From contig NZ_FMUX01000003.1 in assembly GCF_900101345.1 (NCBI RefSeq), positions 114,200-178,199 on the forward strand: DNA of 64,000 nucleotides, in the 5' to 3' direction. How positions within the stretch are numbered: position 1 is the stretch's first letter; each line of letters starts with the position of its first letter. Source of the DNA: Desulfoluna spongiiphila (lineage in GTDB: Bacteria; Desulfobacterota; Desulfobacteria; Desulfobacterales; Desulfolunaceae). Positions 39,363-48,368 of the stretch are shown here, one piece after another. The notes below the pieces were generated by a model. That model searched no databases and was not told where the DNA came from. It saw only the letters and a program-made list of their open reading frames with translations. The position numbers and the translations under genes were made by a program.

Positions 39363-40091
39363 TCATCTTCTTGCGGCGAGCCCCGCATCGATCTCTTCGG
39401 CCACCTTTGCGGCGGCGGCCACGGGGTCGGCGGCGTCCCGGATGGGGCGTCCGATGACGAGGTAATCCGACCCGCCGGCAATGGCTTCAGCAGGGGTCAT
39501 CACGCGCTTCTGGTCATCTGCGCCCATGCCCTCCCAGGCCGGGCGGATTCCCGGGGTCACGGCGTAAAAGCCGTCCCCTGCCGCATCGCGGATCACGGAG
39601 GCCTCATGGCCGGAACAGACCACACCGGCGCACCCGCAGGTGTGGGCCATCACCGCCCGCTTGATCACCAGCTGCTTCATGTCCTCGGCATACTGGGGGA
39701 GAAACCCGGATTTGCGGATGTCATCGGCCCCGACGCTGGTGAGCACCGTCACCCCTAAGATCCCCACCTTGCCTGCGCCTCCGGCCACCGCCCCTTTGAG
39801 CATGGCCTCGGACTCCCCGCAGTGAACCGTGAGAAAACGCACGCCGAGGTCGGCCACACGGGCCACGGCCCGTTCCACCGTCACGGGGATATCATGGAGT
39901 TTCAGGTCAAGGAAGATGTCTGCGTTGCCTGCCCTGCGCACCTTGTCAACGATGGACGGCCCGCACTCAAGGAATAGCTCCAGCCCGATTTTAAACAGAC
40001 CTACCTTGCCGGAAAGCAGGGTGGCGTACGCCAACGCCTCCTTCTCTGTGGGAAGATCCAGAGGAAAGATAATACGATCGTAGGAACCCAA
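39363..40091 (-). CDS. pyrF: Orotidine 5'-phosphate decarboxylase
   Basis: Converts OMP to UMP in pyrimidine synthesis. I place the start at TTG (40091) because AAGGAGG lies six bases upstream and the sequence then begins LGSYDRIIFPLDL, as the family does; ATG/GTG codons further upstream (40157, 40163) would add 22-24 atypical residues. About 242 residues, the usual size. The catalytic Asp-Lys-x-x-Asp motif is seen in FLDLKLHDIPVTV, and the phosphate loop in VTPGIRPAWEG and YLVIGRPIRDAADP. Stands alone, convergent to the TPR gene. Confidence 0.93.
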   Translation of the reverse strand: MGSYDRIIFPLDLPTEKEALAYATLLSGKVGLFKIGLELFLECGPSIVDKVRRAGNADIFLDLKLHDIPVTVERAVARVADLGVRFLTVHCGESEAMLKGAVAGGAGKVGILGVTVLTSVGADDIRKSGFLPQYAEDMKQLVIKRAVMAHTCGCAGVVCSGHEASVIRDAAGDGFYAVTPGIRPAWEGMGADDQKRVMTPAEAIAGGSDYLVIGRPIRDAADPVAAAAKVAEEIDAGLAARR

Positions 40092-40560
40092 AGGCGCCTC
40101 CTTACATGTTTTTTGATTGCGGTCATTAGGAACGGAACAGACCCTGGGGATATTCATGGTCACAGGGGGTATACCCCATTTCTCCCATGGGATAAAGCAT
40201 CAAAATTGTTCTGCATCACCCCCCCCAGGTTCCCCTGCCGGTGTCGGGCTTGACGCGCTGCACCATAGCCCTTCGAAAACAATGAAAAAACAGTTAGTTT
40301 AACGCCTTTTGGGTTGCAATACCCCAAGCAAAGTGCTACCTCTTTTCACTTAACAGCGCTTGAAAAGCCGGGGAAGGGTGTTCTCCACGCTCCACGGTGA
40401 GCAACCACTCACCTTGCGTAACACCGTTGCGGTGTCCCCCCTCTCTGATCCCCGACCCGGTCCTTTGTCAAAGCGCATTCCGGTTGAACAGGCACCCGAC
40501 GTGTCAAGGGCCCTTGTTCGCCACACATGGGAACGACCCCTTGCAAGAGAGTCTCTCCGT
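40092..40560. other. Intergenic region before the CheD-HDOD gene
   Basis: No separate gene is seen. The reading frame of the following gene stays open from 40360, but that 67-codon stretch is proline/arginine-rich and lacks similarity to CheD, so I treat it as leader. No convincing promoter or riboswitch was found. Confidence 0.4.
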
Positions 40561-41898
40561 ATGACCTATTACCAGAAATATCATGTTCCGGCAGGAACGT
40601 TCCAGGTAAACGCCCGAAAACCCCTCATTCTTCAAGCGTACCTCAACTCCTGTGTCGGTGTCGCCCTCTTCGATGCCGAAGCCGGCATCGGTGGCCTCTA
40701 CCATATCCTCCTGCCCGAGCCCGTCTCCCACAAATCCGAGTACAACCGGGAAAAATACGCCGCCACCGGGCTGCCCCTTTTTCTTGGGCACCTTGTCCGT
40801 GAAGGGGCGGACATCTCACGGCTCCAGGCGGTCATCGCCGGCGGGGCCCTTGCGGGAAAGGTCAGCAACCAAGACATCCGCCTCGACATCGGCGGGCGCA
40901 CCGCCGAGGTTGTCAAGGAGGTGCTGGGCAAGCACGGAATCCAGGTGGCCCTGTCGGAGACCGGCGGCTTTTTTACCTGCTGCCTCAACTTCAACCTGGA
41001 GACCTTTGACTACGAAGTGATCCCCGCTCTCTTGTCCGACGAGCAGGAGGTGGACGACACCACCCACGGGCGCATCTCCAAGCTGGACGATATCCAGCCC
41101 ATTCCCCAGGTGGCCTTGAAAATCCTGCGTATGATCGACGAGGATGCCTACGACATCCACAACCTCTCCCAGGAGGTGAGAAAGGACCAGGTGATCAGCG
41201 CCCAGGTCCTTAAGTATTGCAACTCAGCCGTCTTCGGGGGGCAGGGAGGCATCGACTCCATCGACGATGCCCTGCTCATCATCGGCCAGACCTCCCTGGC
41301 CAAGATCGTCACGGCCATGGCGGTGAAAAAGCTGCTCAACAACAGCTACACGGGCTACTCCCTTGCCAAGGGGGGCCTGTATCACCACGCCATCGGCGTG
41401 GCCCTGGTGGCGGAGAAAATCGCCGCCTTAAGCGGCAAGGCCTCCCCCTTTGCCGCCTACTCGGCAGGCCTTATCCACGACCTGGGCAAGGTGGTGCTGG
41501 ACCAGTTTGTCTCCGGAGCGCGCCCCTTCTTCTACCGGGAGATCATGGGGGAAAACGACCTGGTGGAGACGGAAAACCGGCTCCTGAAAACCAACCACAC
41601 CAAGGCCGGGCTCAAGCTGGCCCAGAAGTGGGACCTGCCCGCCTCCATCACCAACACCATCCGCTACCACCACACCCCGGACGATGCCGAGTCCCACCGC
41701 GAGCTGGTGACCATCATCTCCGTGTCCAACTCCCTGTTCCACATGTTCAGCGCCAGCCCCAGCCTGCACAAGGTCGACATGAACTCCCTGTCGCGAAGGC
41801 TCGAGGTCCTGGGCATGTCCATTTCGGACTTCCCCGCCATTGTGGACGCCATCCCCCACCAGGTGCTCTCCGGAAGCCCGGAACTGGCCATCACCTGA
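40561..41898 (+). CDS. CheD-like and HDOD domain fusion protein
   Basis: 445 residues if started at 40561. The first ~165 resemble chemoreceptor glutamine deamidase CheD: YLNSCVGVALFDAEAGIGGL then YHILLPEP, with candidate catalytic Cys31 and His48, IAGGALAGKVSNQDI, GRTAEVVKEVLGKHGI and ETGGFFTCCLNFNLETFDYE. From about 180 an HDOD domain follows (LDDIQPIPQVALKILRMID, SAQVLKYCNSAVFGG, GLIHDLGKVVLDQF, YHHTPDDAESHRELVTIISV). HDOD proteins are signalling scaffolds related to HD phosphohydrolases. CheD normally stands alone, so this fusion probably links receptor-type modification or CheC-like signalling to an HDOD output. A weak purine stretch precedes the start. Confidence 0.75.
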   Translation: MTYYQKYHVPAGTFQVNARKPLILQAYLNSCVGVALFDAEAGIGGLYHILLPEPVSHKSEYNREKYAATGLPLFLGHLVREGADISRLQAVIAGGALAGKVSNQDIRLDIGGRTAEVVKEVLGKHGIQVALSETGGFFTCCLNFNLETFDYEVIPALLSDEQEVDDTTHGRISKLDDIQPIPQVALKILRMIDEDAYDIHNLSQEVRKDQVISAQVLKYCNSAVFGGQGGIDSIDDALLIIGQTSLAKIVTAMAVKKLLNNSYTGYSLAKGGLYHHAIGVALVAEKIAALSGKASPFAAYSAGLIHDLGKVVLDQFVSGARPFFYREIMGENDLVETENRLLKTNHTKAGLKLAQKWDLPASITNTIRYHHTPDDAESHRELVTIISVSNSLFHMFSASPSLHKVDMNSLSRRLEVLGMSISDFPAIVDAIPHQVLSGSPELAIT

Positions 41899-41994
41899 GC
41901 CGCCCTCCGGGGCACCGTCCCACCGGGGAAAAGCATTTGCCGAGGCAGACCTTTTGAGATACAAAGAAGGGGTTTGACAAAAGACTGTGGAACC

Positions 41995-42020
41995 AGCCCC
42001 GGCCCTTGCGGGCTCTTTTT
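41995..42020 (+). terminator. Weak terminator-like hairpin before selA
   Basis: AGCCC...GGGCT stem with T5 at 42016-42020, about 100 bases after the CheD-HDOD stop. Short stem, so only a candidate. Confidence 0.35.
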
Positions 42021-42095
42021 AGCCCCGTCCCCGTAAGCAGGGTTCGGGCAGCCGCAACATGCCGCACCCCTTATATATTTTTTAGGTAGCGAAAA

Positions 42096-43499
42096 ATGGA
42101 ATTACGGGACACTCAGAAACAGCTGCTTCGCGCCCTGCCGGGTGTGGATACCCTCCTTGACGCCCTCACGGCAGAGATTCCTGAAGAGACGGTCCCCCGA
42201 AGCGTCCTCACGGCCTCGGCCCGGGAAGCCCTGGAGGCCACGCGCCGAGCCATCTTCACCGGGACACATCCCACCGTGGACCTGGCCTCGGTACTCACCC
42301 TGGCCCACGACCTCATCCACCGCAAAATGCGCCCCAACCTCACCCGGGTCATCAACGGCACCGGCGTGGTGGTCCACACCAACCTCGGCCGATCCCTTCT
42401 GGCCGAGGAGGCCCTTGACCGCATCCGGGCCGTGGGAGACCGCTACTCCAACCTCGAATTCAACTTGGCCACCGGCAAACGGGGCCTGCGCTATTCTGCC
42501 GTGGAGGAGCTGATCTGCGAGATCAGCGGGGCAGAGGCGGCCATGGTGGTGAACAACAACGCAGGGGCGGTGCTTCTCTGCCTGGACACCTTGGTCAACG
42601 GCAAAGAGGCCGTGGTCTCCCGGGGGGAGCTGGTGGAGATCGGGGGGGCCTTCCGCATCCCCGACGTCATGGCCAAAAGCGGGGGCATATTAAAAGAGGT
42701 GGGCACCACCAACCGGACCCACCTGAGGGACTACGAACAGGCCGTAACCGATGAGACCGGCCTCTTTCTCAAGGTCCACACCAGCAACTACAGCATCGTG
42801 GGCTTTACCTCGGCGGTCTCCGTGGCCGAACTGGTCACCCTGGGCAAAGAGCGGGGCATCCCCGTCATGGACGACCTGGGCAGCGGCACCTTCGTTGACT
42901 TCGGTGACTACGGCCTGCCCAGCGAGCCCACGGTCCAGCAATCGGTGAAGGCCGGGGCCGACATCGTCACCTTCAGCGGGGACAAACTCCTGGGAGGCCC
43001 CCAGGCCGGGGTCATCGTGGGCAGCAAAACACACATCGACGCCATCCGGAAAAACCCGCTGACCCGGGCCCTGCGCATCGACAAGCTCACCCTGGCCGCC
43101 CTGGAGGCCACCTTGCGCCTCTACCGGGACGAAGCCGAGGCCGTGGCCAAGATCCCCACCCTGCGCATGATTACCATGGACCGGGAAGAGACGGTGGCAC
43201 GGGCCACCGCCCTCATGGATGCCCTGGCAACGCTTCCCGTCACCACCGAAGCCCTGGCCCTTTCGTCCCGCCCCGGCGGAGGCTCCCTGCCCCTTCTGGA
43301 GCTTCCCTCCTGCTGCGTGGGGATCACCGTCCCCGGCATGGGGGCCAGCGCCCTTGAAAAGACCTTGCGAGCAAACGATCCGCCCGTCATCGGCCGCATC
43401 GAAAACGAGACCTATATCCTCGACCCACGAACCCTGCAGGAGGGAGACATCTCCCTGATTGCCGACGCCCTTGAGACCCTTGTGGAGGCCCGCCCATGA
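42096..43499 (+). CDS. selA: L-seryl-tRNA(Sec) selenium transferase
   Basis: PLP-dependent enzyme that converts seryl-tRNA(Sec) to selenocysteinyl-tRNA(Sec) with selenophosphate. 467 residues, the normal length. Family features include RVINGTGVVVHTNLGRSLL near 88-106, YSNLEFNLATGKRG, AAMVVNNNAGAVLL and the PLP lysine in FSGDKLLGGPQAG at about 297. The organism therefore makes selenoproteins. selB, selC and selD are not in the window. It overlaps gmhA by four bases (ATGA). Confidence 0.95.
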   Translation: MELRDTQKQLLRALPGVDTLLDALTAEIPEETVPRSVLTASAREALEATRRAIFTGTHPTVDLASVLTLAHDLIHRKMRPNLTRVINGTGVVVHTNLGRSLLAEEALDRIRAVGDRYSNLEFNLATGKRGLRYSAVEELICEISGAEAAMVVNNNAGAVLLCLDTLVNGKEAVVSRGELVEIGGAFRIPDVMAKSGGILKEVGTTNRTHLRDYEQAVTDETGLFLKVHTSNYSIVGFTSAVSVAELVTLGKERGIPVMDDLGSGTFVDFGDYGLPSEPTVQQSVKAGADIVTFSGDKLLGGPQAGVIVGSKTHIDAIRKNPLTRALRIDKLTLAALEATLRLYRDEAEAVAKIPTLRMITMDREETVARATALMDALATLPVTTEALALSSRPGGGSLPLLELPSCCVGITVPGMGASALEKTLRANDPPVIGRIENETYILDPRTLQEGDISLIADALETLVEARP

Positions 43500-44071
43500 T
43501 CGACATCATCAACGACACCCTTCAAGCGAGTATCGACACCAAAAAGTCGGCCATCGCCGAAAACGACCAGCGCCTGGTCAAGTCCGCCCGCCTCATGGCC
43601 GAAAGCCTCACCGCCGGGGGAAAAATCCTTCTCTTCGGCAACGGAGGGAGCGCCGCCGATGCCCAGCACATCGCCGCCGAGTTCGTCAACCGGTTCCAGA
43701 CCGAGCGGGTGCCCCTGGCCTCCATCGCCCTGACCACGGATTCTTCCATCATCACCAGCATCGGCAACGATTACAGCTTTGAAGAGATCTTCTCCAAGCA
43801 GGTGACGGCCCTGGGCCGGAAAAACGACGTGGCCGTAGGCATCAGCACCAGCGGCAACTCCCCCAACGTGGTCAAGGCCCTGAAGGCCGCCGAAAAGGTG
43901 GGTATGCACACCGTGGCCTTTACCGGCAAGGGGGGCCAGGCCGCCGACATGGCGGAGATCGCCCTCACTGTCCCCGTGGGAGTCACCGCGCGCATCCAGG
44001 AGAGTCATATCCTCATGGGTCACATCCTCTGTGACCTGGTGGACCGGATTCTCTTTCCCGAGAATTTTTAA
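43496..44071 (+). CDS. gmhA: Sedoheptulose-7-phosphate isomerase
   Basis: 191-residue SIS-domain isomerase for the first step of ADP-heptose synthesis, needed for lipopolysaccharide core. Signatures are FGNGGSAADAQHIAAEFVNR (near 48-67), ALTTDSSIITSIGNDYSFEE and VGISTSGNSPNVVKAL. Translationally coupled to selA by an ATGA overlap, although the functions are unrelated. Its presence supports a Gram-negative envelope. Confidence 0.93.
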   Translation: MIDIINDTLQASIDTKKSAIAENDQRLVKSARLMAESLTAGGKILLFGNGGSAADAQHIAAEFVNRFQTERVPLASIALTTDSSIITSIGNDYSFEEIFSKQVTALGRKNDVAVGISTSGNSPNVVKALKAAEKVGMHTVAFTGKGGQAADMAEIALTVPVGVTARIQESHILMGHILCDLVDRILFPENF

Positions 44072-44220
44072 CGACAGCGTTTGCCATCCTGCCCCAGGGT
44101 GCTTATTGTGTGTCGTACCCGAAAAGCCCTGAACATGAAAGACAGGCCCTCCGATGCATCGGAACGCCCTGCCCGAGGGGCCATAACCCGAAAGAACCCG
44201 AAAAACCATGAGGTGATACC

Positions 44221-44454
44221 ATGCCCATTTTTGAATACAAATGCGGTGCGTGCAGCCACGAGTTCGAGTACCTCGTCATGGGAGGGAAAGATCCGGAGAG
44301 CTGCCCCAAATGCGGAGACAAAAACGTCTCCAAACAGATGTCCCGCTGCGGATTCGTCAGCAAGGGAGCCGGAGGTGAAATCTCCTCCTCATCGGCTTCC
44401 GGCTCGTCCTGTACCGGCTGCTCAGCCACAAGTTGTGCGGGGTGCGGCTCCTGA
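44221..44454 (+). CDS. FmdB-family zinc ribbon protein
   Basis: 77 residues. The N-terminus is a FmdB/CxxC_CxxC regulatory-type zinc ribbon: MPIFEYKCGACSHEFEYLV ... CPKCGDKNVSKQM. A serine/glycine/cysteine-rich tail (SCTGCSATSCAGCG) ends the protein. The stop overlaps the hemC start (TGATG). Function of the family is unclear; this arrangement suggests coupling to tetrapyrrole synthesis. The upstream 150 bases contain no other gene. Confidence 0.88.
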   Translation: MPIFEYKCGACSHEFEYLVMGGKDPESCPKCGDKNVSKQMSRCGFVSKGAGGEISSSSASGSSCTGCSATSCAGCGS

Positions 44455-45386
44455 TGGAAAATAAAATCGTCATCGGTACCCGGGGGAGCCAGCTGGCCCT
44501 CTGGCAGGCCAACTGGGTAAAATCTGAACTGGAAAGACTCCACGCCGGGGTCACCTGTGAGCTCCTCGTCATCAAGACCAAAGGAGACAAGATCCTGGAC
44601 GTGCCCCTGGCCAAGGTGGGGGGCAAGGGTCTTTTTGTCAAAGAGATCGAAGAGGCCCTGTTGGACGGCCGCATCGACCTGGCCGTTCACAGCATGAAGG
44701 ACATGCCCGCAGACCTCCCCGAAGGACTCAAGATCGGTGCCATTCCCGAACGCCAAGACCCCAGGGATGCCCTCATCTCCAAAAACGGCCTCACCTTTGA
44801 GGCGCTGCCCAAGGGCGCCCGCGTGGGCACCAGCAGCCTGCGGCGTTCGGCCCAGCTCCTGGCCAAACGCCCCGACCTTCAGATCGAAACCCTGCGCGGC
44901 AACATCGACACCCGCCTGAAAAAAGTCACGGAAGGGGACCTGGACGCCATCATTCTGGCGGCCGCCGGCCTCAAGCGATTAGGGCTCGGCGAGCACATCA
45001 CCGAGTGCCTGGCACCGGAGCTCATGCTCCCCGCCGTGGGCCAGGGCGCCCTGTGCATCGAGTCCCGTGAAAAGGACGACCGCATCGACGCGGCCCTTGC
45101 CCCCTTGAACCACCTTCCCACCCGGGTCACGGTCCTTGCCGAGCGAGCCTTTTTAAACACCCTTGAAGGAAGCTGCCAGATCCCCGTGGGCGCCTTTGCC
45201 GAAACCGACGGCAAGGCCATCACCATCCGCGGCCTCGTGGCCGAAGTGGACGGCTCCCGCATCCTCATGGAAAAAGAGACCGGCGAAAACGGCCAGAACG
45301 AAGCCCTGGGCATCACCGTGGCAGAACGCCTCAAAGAGGCCGGTGCAGCAGAGATCCTTGCAAGACTCCTGGAGAATCAAGCATGA
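44454..45386 (+). CDS. hemC: Porphobilinogen deaminase
   Basis: Hydroxymethylbilane synthase that polymerises four porphobilinogens. 310 residues, standard length, start at 44454 overlapping the zinc-ribbon stop. Typical sequences are IGTRGSQLALWQANWVKSEL, AVHSMKDMPADLPEGL, GTSSLRRSAQLL and the cofactor-binding cysteine in LEGSCQIPVGAFA. It overlaps cobA-hemD by four bases, giving an operon for uroporphyrinogen III and precorrin-2, the route to siroheme, cobalamin and heme in sulfate reducers. Confidence 0.95.
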   Translation: MENKIVIGTRGSQLALWQANWVKSELERLHAGVTCELLVIKTKGDKILDVPLAKVGGKGLFVKEIEEALLDGRIDLAVHSMKDMPADLPEGLKIGAIPERQDPRDALISKNGLTFEALPKGARVGTSSLRRSAQLLAKRPDLQIETLRGNIDTRLKKVTEGDLDAIILAAAGLKRLGLGEHITECLAPELMLPAVGQGALCIESREKDDRIDAALAPLNHLPTRVTVLAERAFLNTLEGSCQIPVGAFAETDGKAITIRGLVAEVDGSRILMEKETGENGQNEALGITVAERLKEAGAAEILARLLENQA

Positions 45387-46900
45387 GCAACACATACGGA
45401 ACAGTCTATCTGGTGGGCGCCGGTCCCGGAGACCCCGGCCTGATCACGGTCAAGGGCAGGGAGTGCATCGAAAAAGCCGACGTCCTGGTCTACGACTACC
45501 TGGCCGCCCCCTCCCACCTGGCCCACGCAAAAAAAGGGGCCGAGATCATCTACGTGGGTAAAAAGGGCGGGGACCACACCCTGAGCCAGGACGGCATCAA
45601 CGCCCTTCTGGTGGAAAAAGCCAAAACAGGGGCCACGGTCACCCGACTCAAAGGGGGCGACCCCTTTATCTTCGGGCGCGGCGGCGAAGAGGCCGAAGTC
45701 CTCATCGCAGAGGGCATCGACTGGGAAGTGATCCCCGGCGTCACCTCCGCCATTGCGGCCCCGGCCTACGCGGGCATTCCCCTGACCCACCGAAAGTTCA
45801 CCGCCACCCTCTCCCTGGTCACCGGCCATGAAGACCCGGAAAAAGAGAACTCCAACATCGACTGGGACGCCATCTCCAAATCGGGCACCATTGTCTTTTT
45901 CATGGGCGTGCGCAACCTGCCCAACATCGTGGAAAAGCTCAGCGCCTGCGGAAAACCCGCCGATACCCCCGTGGCCCTGGTTCGGTGGGGCACCACCACC
46001 CGCCAGGAGACCGTTGCCGGTACCCTGTCCACCATCGTGGAAGAGGTCAGGAAAGCCAACCTCAAATCCCCCAGCATCATCGTGGTGGGCGAGGTGGTCT
46101 CCCTTCGAGACACCATGAAGTGGTTCGAAAACCGCCCCCTCTTCGGCAAGCGCGTGGTGGTCACCCGTGCCCGCAAACAGGCCAGCGGCCTCACCAGCCG
46201 CCTCATGGCGCTGGGTGCCGAATGCCTGGAGGCCCCGGCCATTGAAATCCAGCCCATCACGGACTCGGCAGCCGTGGACGATGCCCTGACCACCCTCACG
46301 GCCTACGACTGGATCGTCTTCACCAGCGTCAACGGGGTCATTACCTTTTTTGACGAGCTCTTCAACAAAGGCCTGGACGCCCGTGCCCTGGGCGGCCTCA
46401 AGACCGCCTGCATCGGCCCCTCCACTGCTGCCGAGCTCAAAAAATACGGCATCGGCACCGATGTCCTTCCGGACAGCTACGTGGCCGAGTCCGTGGTGGA
46501 CGCCTTCAAAGACCAGGAGATCCAGGGCGCAAAGATCCTGCTCCCCAGGGCCGAAGAAGCCCGGCCCGTGATCCCCGTGGAGCTCACCAAGATGGGCGCC
46601 ACGGTCAACGAAGTGGCCGTCTACCGCACCACCATGGATACCACCTCCACCGAAAAAGTGGCCGAAGCCCTCACCAACAAAGAGGTGGACATGGTGACCT
46701 TCACCAGCTCCTCCACGGTGAAGAACTTCGTCTCCATGATCCCGAACGGCGACCTCTCCCTCATGGAAAACGTCACCGTGGCCTGCATCGGCCCCGTCAC
46801 CGAAGAGACCGCCAAAGAGCTGGGCCTCACCCCCCACCTCGTGGCCGACACCTTCACCATCGACGGCCTCGTGGACACCATCGTCGGAGCTGCCGAATAA
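45383..46900 (+). CDS. cobA-hemD: Uroporphyrinogen-III methyltransferase/synthase fusion
   Basis: 505-residue bifunctional protein. The N-terminal half (1-245) is the SAM uroporphyrinogen-III C-methyltransferase: VYLVGAGPGDPGLITVKG, RLKGGDPFIFGRGGEE, GITLTHR-like segment AGIPLTHRKFTATLSLVTGHE. The C-terminal half (about 255-505) is uroporphyrinogen-III synthase (GKRVVVTRARKQASGLTSRL, FTSVNGVITFF, FTSSSTVKNF). With hemC it takes porphobilinogen to precorrin-2. The fusion is common in Desulfobacterota and Firmicutes. Repeat copy 2 begins six bases after its stop codon. Confidence 0.94.
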   Translation: MSNTYGTVYLVGAGPGDPGLITVKGRECIEKADVLVYDYLAAPSHLAHAKKGAEIIYVGKKGGDHTLSQDGINALLVEKAKTGATVTRLKGGDPFIFGRGGEEAEVLIAEGIDWEVIPGVTSAIAAPAYAGIPLTHRKFTATLSLVTGHEDPEKENSNIDWDAISKSGTIVFFMGVRNLPNIVEKLSACGKPADTPVALVRWGTTTRQETVAGTLSTIVEEVRKANLKSPSIIVVGEVVSLRDTMKWFENRPLFGKRVVVTRARKQASGLTSRLMALGAECLEAPAIEIQPITDSAAVDDALTTLTAYDWIVFTSVNGVITFFDELFNKGLDARALGGLKTACIGPSTAAELKKYGIGTDVLPDSYVAESVVDAFKDQEIQGAKILLPRAEEARPVIPVELTKMGATVNEVAVYRTTMDTTSTEKVAEALTNKEVDMVTFTSSSTVKNFVSMIPNGDLSLMENVTVACIGPVTEETAKELGLTPHLVADTFTIDGLVDTIVGAAE

Positions 46901-46906
46901 AAGAAA

Positions 46907-46992
46907 GCCTCCGGCGGCGAGGTGAGCCACCTCGAAAGCTGATTACAGCGGCGCTGCGCCCCCGTTCCCCGGGGCGCAGCGCCAAAAAACGT
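46907..46992. repeat. Half element of the dispersed repeat, joined to copy 2
   Basis: Begins GCCTCCGGCGGC and contains the diverged palindrome CGAGGTG-AGC-CACCTCG and the start of the 172-bp element, then a GC-rich hairpin (GGCGCTGCGCCCC / GGGGCGCAGCGCC). It lies directly before the complete copy 2. Confidence 0.7.
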
Positions 46993-47164
46993 GCCTCCGG
47001 CGGCAAGGTGTGCCACCTTGAAAGCTGGTTACGGATGCACTTTGCCCCTCGTACCTCGGGCCAAATCACATCCGTATTTGTGCCGGCAAAAACTTAAAAT
47101 ATGGCTTTAAGACCTGTTTGTTAAACTTTTCAAAAGCTTAGCCCCCGGCAGGGCCGCCGGAGGC
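46993..47164. repeat. 172-bp dispersed repeat, copy 2
   Basis: Same length and inverted ends (GCCTCCGGCGGC) as the copies at 20939 and 63590. Order of modules: CAAGGTG-TGC-CACCTTG palindrome first, AACTTTTCAAAAGCTT palindrome last, as in copy 4. It lies between cobA-hemD and moaA. The remaining 47165-47330 holds the moaA leader; no molybdenum-cofactor riboswitch pattern was recognised there. Confidence 0.85.
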
Positions 47165-47330
47165 GCTTTCGTTAGTATGATCTGAATAGTTACAAAGTTT
47201 TTTTAAGACCTCCCACCCCCTTGCCACCTGAATTATTCCTGCTACAATCAATTTCTGGATTTGCCATACACAACGCCGTGGCCGCCTCTATGTGCAGCCT
47301 TCGGCCATGACCCCATAAAGGCCCATTGCC

Positions 47331-48311
47331 ATGACACAAACACTCACCGACAGCTATAACCGAACCATCGACTACCTGCGGATTTCCGTCACGGACCGGT
47401 GTAACCTGCGGTGCAGTTACTGTGTCCCCCCCACCCCCTTTGCCCACATGAACCACACGGACATCCTCTCCTATGAAGAGCTGATTCGGCTTGTGCGGGT
47501 GGGGATCTCTTTAGGCATTCGAAAGGTGCGGCTGACGGGAGGGGAACCCTTTGCCCGCAAAGGGCTCATCGGGTTTATCCGGGAGCTGTCCGCCCTGGAG
47601 GGGCTTGAGGACCTGGCGGTCACCACCAACGGGACACTCATTGCAGATGAAATGAAAAACTTAAAGGAGGCCGGGCTCACACGCATCAACATCAGCCTGG
47701 ACAGCCTGAGGCCCGAACGCTTTGCCAAAATCACCGGCAAAGATCTCTTTGCCGAGGTCAAACGTACCATCGAAGGTGCCCTTAAAACCGGTCTGAACCC
47801 GGTCAAGATCAACACCGTGCTCCTGGACGGAATCAACGGCGACGAGCTGGAAGACTTCGCCCGCCTCACCTTTGACCACCCTGTGCATATCCGGTTCATC
47901 GAGTACATGCCCATCGGCGAAGGCTCCGGGCCTGCCCACAGCGAGCTCCTTGCCCCGGCCATCACCCGGCGCCTGGAAGCCCTGGGCCCCCTCACCCCTG
48001 TCCACAGAAGCGCCCACGACGGCCCTGCACAGCGGTTTAAAATCAAAGGCGCCAAGGGGGAAATCGGCCTCATCAGCCCCATGACCAACCACTTCTGCGC
48101 CACCTGCAACCGCCTGCGCTTAACCGCCGACGGCCACCTGCGCCCCTGTCTTCTCTCCGATGCCAAGGTCAACCTCATGGACGCCGTCAGGGGGTCCGCC
48201 GACGATGCAACCCTTGCCACCCTCTTCCGCCATGCCGCCGGCATCAAGGGAAAACGCCACGACCTCACCGGCCATGCCGTCCACGACATGATGTCGTCCA
48301 TCGGGGGATAA
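47331..48311 (+). CDS. moaA: GTP 3',8-cyclase (molybdenum cofactor synthesis)
   Basis: Radical SAM enzyme that starts molybdopterin synthesis from GTP. 326 residues. The N-terminal cluster motif CNLRCSYC places Cys24, Cys28 and Cys31; the C-terminal cluster is CATCNRLRL plus RPC, and the protein ends in the functionally required Gly-Gly (MMSSIGG). Other signatures are VRLTGGEPFARKGL and TTNGTL. It stands alone downstream of repeat copy 2 and converges with the fumarase gene. Confidence 0.95.
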   Translation: MTQTLTDSYNRTIDYLRISVTDRCNLRCSYCVPPTPFAHMNHTDILSYEELIRLVRVGISLGIRKVRLTGGEPFARKGLIGFIRELSALEGLEDLAVTTNGTLIADEMKNLKEAGLTRINISLDSLRPERFAKITGKDLFAEVKRTIEGALKTGLNPVKINTVLLDGINGDELEDFARLTFDHPVHIRFIEYMPIGEGSGPAHSELLAPAITRRLEALGPLTPVHRSAHDGPAQRFKIKGAKGEIGLISPMTNHFCATCNRLRLTADGHLRPCLLSDAKVNLMDAVRGSADDATLATLFRHAAGIKGKRHDLTGHAVHDMMSSIGG

Positions 48312-48368
48312 GCGAGCACGACCCGCGACCCTAACCGCGGCGTCTTCGGAACATACTGACCATGATCA

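Noticed and set aside
42096..43499. Selenoprotein gene near selA
   Set aside because: I looked for genes interrupted by an in-frame TGA in this window and saw no clear case; the intact redox proteins use Cys.
45377..46930. 517-codon open frame antisense to cobA-hemD
   Set aside because: Antisense shadow of a well-supported gene; glycine/histidine/aspartate-rich composition.
47165..47330. Molybdenum-cofactor riboswitch before moaA
   Set aside because: No conserved moco-RNA motif could be recognised; only the repeat end and a short leader.
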